From Drosophila miranda (Eukaryota; Arthropoda; Insecta; Diptera; Drosophilidae): a stretch of 64,000 bases of DNA. Under the pieces are notes generated by a model. The model did no database searches and was not told the origin of the DNA. It was given only the letters and a program-made list of their open reading frames with translations. Position 1 is the stretch's first letter; every line of letters begins with the position of its first letter. Both the position numbers and the translations under genes were made by a program. The stretch is from NCBI RefSeq assembly GCF_003369915.1, contig NC_046674.1, positions 9,858,001 through 9,922,000 on the forward strand, given 5' to 3'. Below, piece by piece: positions 57,947-64,000 of this stretch.

Positions 57947-60900
57947 ATGTGGGCGGTCAAATATGTTTTATGTGCCCTGTCATGCGTTGCATTTGCTGCA
58001 GGTAAGTGTGGGCGAAAAGTTAAGGAGAAAGTCACGGAGGAAGGCAACTTTATGAGGCCATATTTTTGGGTAGAAATTTCCCTATTAGAAAAGATTCAAT
58101 CATTTTCATTAGTGGAGGAATTCTAAGAAATTTTGTGCATCCAAAATATGCCACTTTCATTTTCAAAAAATTCAACATTTTCAGATCTTCTAAAAATATG
58201 AACTTTTATTAATGAAATTACCATAAAACAATCACTTATATTTTCCATTTTAATAAATGACATTTGTCCCTTCAATCTATATGTACATATATATGTAAAT
58301 CCATAAAAAACGAACACGAAATTGCCTTTATGATCAGTTTATGGTAACAGCTAATGGACCGTACTATACACATATGTATGTATGTACGATTTTATGACAC
58401 CTTTTCTTTAGAAAAATCTTAGGGAAGAGAAAATGAGTCATTGCCAGCACGCGGCCCCCATTCCACTAACAAAATAGATCATTTAATTACCGGCCGGCAT
58501 TCAGAAATGAGAAACATAAAAACTGATCGTAAATTATCGCAAACGAAAAGCCAAAAAGAGCACCAGAGCATCTAAGAAAATGTTGAAAAAGAAATAGAAA
58601 ACTTATAGACGACAATGAAAAGTCTTTTGGCAAAGATTCAGATGATTGTTTCGGTTAGTTTTATGGCCCCTCTCCATAACTATCCGCGTGTCTCCGATTG
58701 TATCTGAGAGTGGAGTGTGAGAACAGCTGTTTGAGAGATTAACCTACATGTGTGTATGTGGCCTTTCAGCGGCACTGGAGGACTGTGAGGTGGCGCCATT
58801 GGTGAGGCATGCCACGGCGAAGATAGCATTGAACGATGACACAATCACTGCGATATATACCTGCAAGGCGGGCTTCGATCTGAGGGGATCGGCGGAGCTG
58901 ATCTGCAACTCGGAGACCGACAAATGGCAGGGAGAGCCACCCAGTTGTGTGAAGGGTAGGTTGGAGAGCAATGCTTATCCTTTTTGATCTCTTTTTTCTA
59001 ATGAGACTTATCCGTTTACAGCTTCCGCGGTCTCAGAACGCAAAAAGAGGGTTTTGGCCATACCAGAGGAGCCCAAGGTCCCTCTGCCCTTGGCTGCGAT
59101 TCTAGACTTGAGCTGCATCGAGGCAAAGGTGATGGCCCCAGAGATCAGCCACGGACTAGTGGTCAAGTACGAGCGTCGCCGCCGGGGCGAGAAGATCTTC
59201 CTTGTGGCCTACTTCGCGTGCAATGAGAACTACGAGTTCGAGTTTTTGGAGACCTCAGCGATGTACTGCCACGACAAACAGTGGGTGGGCGAGCTGCCCA
59301 CCTGCATTCCCCAGGTGGAGTACACCGATGGGGATGGCGGAGATGGTGGGGATCTCGAGGGCGAGGACTACGATGAGTACGAGACCATCACCAATGACGA
59401 TGACAACGACACCGACAATTTGGTTGAAGAGGAGGCAAAGGTGACTGAGAGTGAACCGCCGCCACCACCTCCACCACCAGTCGAAGAGGAAGTTGTTGAG
59501 TCCGTGGAGGAGTCTACACAACCAACAGGACCTGTCAAGGCTCCTGTAGAGGAGCTTCCAGTGGAAGTCGAACCACAGCCAGAAGTGTTGCCAGAGTCGA
59601 TCGATGAGCCAAAACCTGAACCGGAAATTGTTGTACGCGTCGATGAAGCAGAGCCTGTTGAAACTCCCCTTGAACCTGAAGTCAAGGTCGAAGAAGTAAC
59701 AGAAATCAATGTGGTGGTTGAGCCCACGAAAGATCCATACACACCTCGATTCCTGGACGAAGACTGCGGTGAAGATCGCGGTGGATGTGAGCACATATGC
59801 AAGCGCCTCTTGTATCCAGACGAGAACGAACCCGTCCTGAAGTGCAGCTGCCGGGAGGGCTATACCTTAGATCCGAGCGATTACGTCAGCTGTCTTGGTG
59901 GGTATCCTGGTTCTTATCCTTATATATCGACGTCATTTAAAGTCCTCCTCTTTCCCCAGATATCGATGAGTGTCAGGAGTCGAATGGTGGCTGTTCAGAA
60001 ATCTGCAACAATCTGCCGGGAAGCTTTCAATGCGCCTGCCAGAAGGGCTACCAACTAGATGACTCAACGGGAAAGTCCTGCGTGGGTAAGCACATAATTT
60101 TGATATCTGCATACCATACCTTTCTTGTATGACATCTATTTCTGAATCTATTTCAGACATCGACGAGTGCACCAATGCAGAATTATCTTCAGATTGTCAG
60201 AATGGTTGTGAGAACTTGCCCGGATCATATCGCTGTGTGGTGGCATTGGTCACCCAAGAAGAGGCTGCCATTGAGACTGCATTGTCAGAGCCCACGGAGG
60301 AGGATAACGAGATCTCAGTTGAGGAAGTATCGCAGCCCAGCCCTAAAGTGCAGTGCAACCCTGGGTTCCAGCTCTCGCCCGATGGCAGCGAGTGCCAGGA
60401 CATTGACGAGTGCGACATCGACGATGGCGAGGACGAGGAGCATCCCAAGCCTCGCTTCTGCCAGCAAAAGTGTCAGAACACCATTGGCTCCTATCGCTGC
60501 CACTGTCACTCGGGCTACCATCTGCTGGAGGATAAACAGAGCTGCGCCCTCGACGGCTGCCAGGACCTGGACAATCCGAAACTGAATCGCACTCGCTGTG
60601 CCCACGAGTGCGAGAACCTGCCGGATGGCAACTACAAGTGCAAGTGTCCTCAGGGCTACGATCTGGCCGAGGATCAGCACAGCTGCGTGGTGGCCGAGTC
60701 GGCCTGCACCACGGATAACGGCCACGACCGCTGTCGTCCGGGCAGCTGTGTGCCCAACGAGGATAACAGCAGCTTTAGCTGCCTCTGTCCGCCCGGTTAC
60801 ACCAGCGAGGTCTTCAGCTGCCAGGACATCGACGAGTGTGCGGAGGAGAGCCATCTGTGCAGCCACAGTTGCCTCAACACAGATGGTGGCTACCAGTGCC

Positions 60901-63900
60901 TGTGTCCTGTCGGCCTGACCCTCGTGGAGGAGTTCACCTGCGTGGCCGAGGATCTGTGCGAGGTCAACAACAATGGGTGCGAACAGATCTGCCTCACGGC
61001 TCGTGGCGGTGCCTGCTCCTGTCGCGACGGCTTCCGCCTCGGCGCGGATGGCAAGGGGTGTCAGGACGTGGACGAGTGTCAGGTGGAGAACGGCGGCTGC
61101 CAGCAGGTGTGCCGCAATCTGCCAGGTTCGTATGGGTGCGAGTGCTCGCCGGGATATGAGCTGCTCCGGCTGGAGGGGCTTCGCGGCTACTGCTTTGACA
61201 TTGACGAGTGCGCGAGGGAGATGCACAAATGCCATGAGGAAATGCTTTGCGAGAACCTCAATGGTTCCTACACCTGCCTCTGTCCAGCTGGCTATGCTCT
61301 AGGGCTGGACAATCACATCATCACATCCACATCATCATCCGAATCATCATCCACATCACCGCCTAACGACTCATCATCATCTGAACCTTCACCCTGCCTG
61401 GACATTGACGAGTGCTCGCTGGCCAACGGCAACTGCTCGCACTTCTGCTTGAATCTGCCGGGGAGATTCCAATGCGCCTGTCCCCTGGGGTATGCTCTGG
61501 CCGAGGACGGGCGCACCTGCCAGGACATCGACGAGTGTCTCCATGGCAATGGCCAATGCAAGCAGCTTTGCCTCAACCAGCCAGGGGGCTTTGCTTGCGC
61601 CTGCGAGTCCGGGTTTGAGATCACGCCGGATGGCTTTGGGTGCTTGGACATCGACGAGTGCTCGCAGGAGTACGGAAACTGTAGCGACATCTGCATTAAT
61701 CTTCTAGGTACCCATGCGTGTGCCTGCGAGCGGGGCTACGAGCTGTCCGAAGATGGAAGGAGCTGCCAGGACATAGACGAGTGTGCCGGTCTTCTCTCGG
61801 GCGGCTGCACCCACGAGTGCATCAACAAGAAGGGCAGCTTCGAGTGCGGCTGCCCCTTGGGCTACATCCTCCAGGAGGACAATCGGAGCTGCCGCCCCGC
61901 CCTGGTTGGCTGTCCTCCTGGCAGTCAGAGGACCTCCACCTCCGATGGCTGCGAACCCATCAAATGCGGCCTGGGCCTCCTGCTCGGCGCCGATGGCAGC
62001 TGTGTGGACGTCGACGAGTGCCAGTTGAACAACGGGGGCTGCTCGCATCGCTGCGAGAATAGCCAGGGCTCCTTCAAGTGCGCCTGCCCGGCCGGCTATC
62101 AGTTGGACAGCGATCTCAGGACGTGCCAGGACGTGGACGAGTGTTCGCTGGACAAGGAGAACTGTCTAGCTGGCAGCTGTGTCAATGAACCAGGCGGTTT
62201 CCGCTGCGAGTGCTCCTCCGGCAAGAGACTCTCCATTGATGGAAGGACCTGCCTGGATGTGCCTCAGCCACCAAGGGCTTCGCCTCTTCCCGAGCTACCA
62301 AGAGCAAATCCGTTTCCCACATTTCCCGAACTACCCAAAGCCCGTCCAGAAGAGCGACTGCCGCCTGCTCTTCCCGTCTTACCAAAAGCAAACCCATTTC
62401 CCTCATTTCCCGAGCTGGGCAAAGCTCCAAAATATCCTTCTGCAGCTCCAGAAGCACCAAGGTTTCCTTCTATTGAATCAGTGAATACCAGGCTTCCGCA
62501 GATTCCCTGGGTCACTCAGACACAACCCCAGCCACGGGATGCCTGTCCACGCTTCCAGGCGCCGGCGAACGGCAAGGCCCGCTGCAACAAGTATCGCCAC
62601 AAGCGCAAGCAGTTCTACAACAGTCGCTGCAGGGTCACCTGCAATCCGGGCTTCACCCTCCAGGGATCGGAGATCAGGAGTTGCGGATCCGCTGGTGTTT
62701 GGGAGGGTCAGGAGAACAAGTGCGTGCGTAAGTATCAGATAGAGGATCCAATCACCCAATGAATCGATCTGTGATAACTTGACTTCGTTTTAGCTCTTGT
62801 CCAGCGTCGTGTGCAGACCCAATCGATATGTCCTGCCCTGAAACAGGCCCGCAATGGTGTCATCTCTCCTGCAAGCTGTACACAGGGTCCTTCCAGCTTT
62901 GGGGCCATCTGCCACCTGCGGTGCAATGCTGGCTTTGTGCCTACTGGACCTTTGCTGGCCTCCTGCATGGCCCTGCAGGGCTGGTCCTTTGGATCTGATC
63001 TCAACTGTCAGCCGTTCGGCAGCAGCTTTTTCAACAATCGACTGCCCTGGATCCGATCGCAATCTCTGCAGAATATACCGTCAGTACAGCAGACAGCCAC
63101 AAGAGCTCGGCCCTACATCAAATGTCCCGAGAATGTGGTCATCCTTCTGCATCGCGGTGAGGTCAAGGCTCATGTGACTCTGCAGAGGCCTGAGACGAAT
63201 CTGGACTACCGAAATGTGGCTGTTTTTCCCGCCTGGGCCAAGCAGCTGGAGGCCCACCTTCCGGCTGGCGTCCACAAGATTGGGTTCCGGGCTCAGGACC
63301 CACAGACGAGGCAGAGTGCCGCCTGTCAAACGATCATCACCATCAAGGCGGCGCCAACGACAGAGTCCAATTTGTTCACCTTTTCCTCCGCTCCAGTTCA
63401 GAGTCATTCAGGGTTCTCCAGACCTGCTGCGTTTCCCACATTTTCCTCCCGGTCTTCAGCCCCTGCCCCCGCACCGTTTCCCACATTTCCCACACGGAGT
63501 ACAGTCCGCCAACCAGCTGCATTTCCGACATTTTCCAGGTCCGCTCAATTTGCCAGACTATCTGCACTTCCTGAACCATCGACCCCATCTAGCCCCGCAT
63601 CCTTCCCAACACTAGACTCTGTTCAAACGTCAAAGAATCTCATTGGTGTCGCTCCTGAGCGCAGTGAGAGCTTCAGGGTGGACCTAGGCTCAGATACATC
63701 CAACTATTGCCCACCCTCGATTGAGGTTCATCTGAAGGAGAATCAGAATCTGCGTTCGGTTGTCTGGGAAGAGCCCCGCTTCGAAGGCAAATTGTTGAAG
63801 ATCTTCAAGTCTCATGTAAGTATTCGAATCGAAACATACTATAGAATATGATACGATTGACTTCTTTCAGTTTCCTGGTGCTTTGTTTAGGCTGGGCGAT

Positions 63901-64000
63901 CATGCCATCAAATACGAGGCAACCACCACTGACGGTGTGACCCTCAGCTGCAGTTTCCACATTCATGTCAAGGGTAAGAGATCTCCGGTTTTCTTTTTAG
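57947..64000 (+). CDS. frac: Extracellular CCP/EGF/HYR multidomain protein, frac-like (3' end outside window)
   Basis: Exons seen: 57947-58001, 58770-58955, 59022-59897, 59960-60085, 60157-62727, 62794-63815, 63871-63973; coding continues after the acceptor AG at 63999-64000. 1646 residues visible. Signal peptide 1-18. CCP/sushi modules at about 20-80 and 95-165. Acidic Glu/Pro linker about 170-315. An EGF module about 325-372, then about 16 more EGF modules (373-1113), most starting D(I/V)DEC, the calcium-binding type. Pro-rich repeats ([12 protein letters not shown] type) 1114-1208. Two more CCP modules about 1209-1345. HYR domain about 1377-1457. FPTF-rich segment about 1475-1535. All visible introns but the last are phase 1, typical of shuffled extracellular modules. 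Fibrillin-like matrix role is inferred. The name frac (faulty attraction) rests on recalled domain order and neighbourhood. Confidence 0.85.
58002..58769 (+). other. First intron of the frac-like gene
   Basis: 768 nt, donor GTAAGT and acceptor TTTCAG. AT-rich with ATATGTA runs; no coding or RNA feature recognised. Confidence 0.7.

Noticed and set aside
1..64000. tRNA, rRNA, microRNA or CRISPR-like features
   Set aside because: I scanned for tRNA TPsiC-like GGTTCGAA sequences, regular spacer-repeat arrays and long near-perfect hairpins and saw none convincing; structured small RNAs could still be missed by eye.

Overview
The window is nuclear DNA of a fruit fly of the genus Drosophila. It has short GT-AG introns with good donor sites (GTAAGT, GTGAGT), CAG/Gln-rich coding repeats, AT-rich intergenic DNA with CA, TA and GA microsatellites, and proteins that read almost exactly like known Drosophila orthologues (Pgm1, Taf4, strumpellin, Nup133, CG8492, an Snmp2-like CD36 protein, small heat-shock protein CG7409, and an EGF/CCP/HYR protein like faulty attraction). 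From memory, the Pgm1-strumpellin-Taf4 genes sit near 72D in D. melanogaster and the CG8492-Snmp2-CG7409-frac genes near 66A, both on chromosome arm 3L (Muller element D). Finding them side by side suggests a species outside the melanogaster subgroup, possibly of the obscura group. The species call is an inference.

Layout. 1-3177 (+): 3' four fifths of Nup133. 3178-6119: intergenic, with a probable Tc1-like transposon remnant and an unexplained 93-codon ORF. 6120-8095 (+): Pgm1, complete, four exons. 8274-12158 (-): strumpellin of the WASH complex, six exons, tail to tail with Pgm1 and probably overlapping it at the 3' end. 12159-14567: AT-rich, partly 3' UTR of Taf4. 14568-20104 (-): Taf4, nine coding exons plus a probable alternative Gln-rich exon extension. 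20105-25111: promoter region of Taf4, then repeat-rich DNA with two duplicated segments, a 5'-truncated copy of the TRAPP subunit Trs20/TRAPPC2, and a SINE-like insertion with a 14-bp target-site duplication. This is where the 72D-like and 66A-like blocks meet. 25112-29071 (-): CG8492, a four-domain C-type lysozyme with a long Thr-rich tail. 30634-39627 (-): a CD36-family receptor (Snmp2-like), ten coding exons. 39628-46882: 7 kb without a convincing gene. 46883-47680 (+): an intronless gene whose N terminus looks like a small heat-shock protein (Hsp26/Hsp23 type) but which has no alpha-crystallin domain. 47681-55044: no gene recognised. 55045-55509 (+): small heat-shock protein CG7409 with a TATA box. 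57947-64000 (+): first seven coding exons of the frac-like extracellular protein; the window ends on the next splice acceptor.

There are no operons. The genes are independent, and most are housekeeping (nuclear pore, glycogen/sugar metabolism, endosomal actin, general transcription). The 66A-like block holds secreted or stress-related proteins. All exon boundaries below were read by eye; for each complete multi-exon gene the summed exon length is a multiple of three, which supports the models. The most unusual items are the small heat-shock-like gene without its chaperone domain, the Trs20 fragment next to a SINE-like insertion, the catalytically altered first lysozyme domain of CG8492, and the in-frame optional Gln-rich segment of Taf4.
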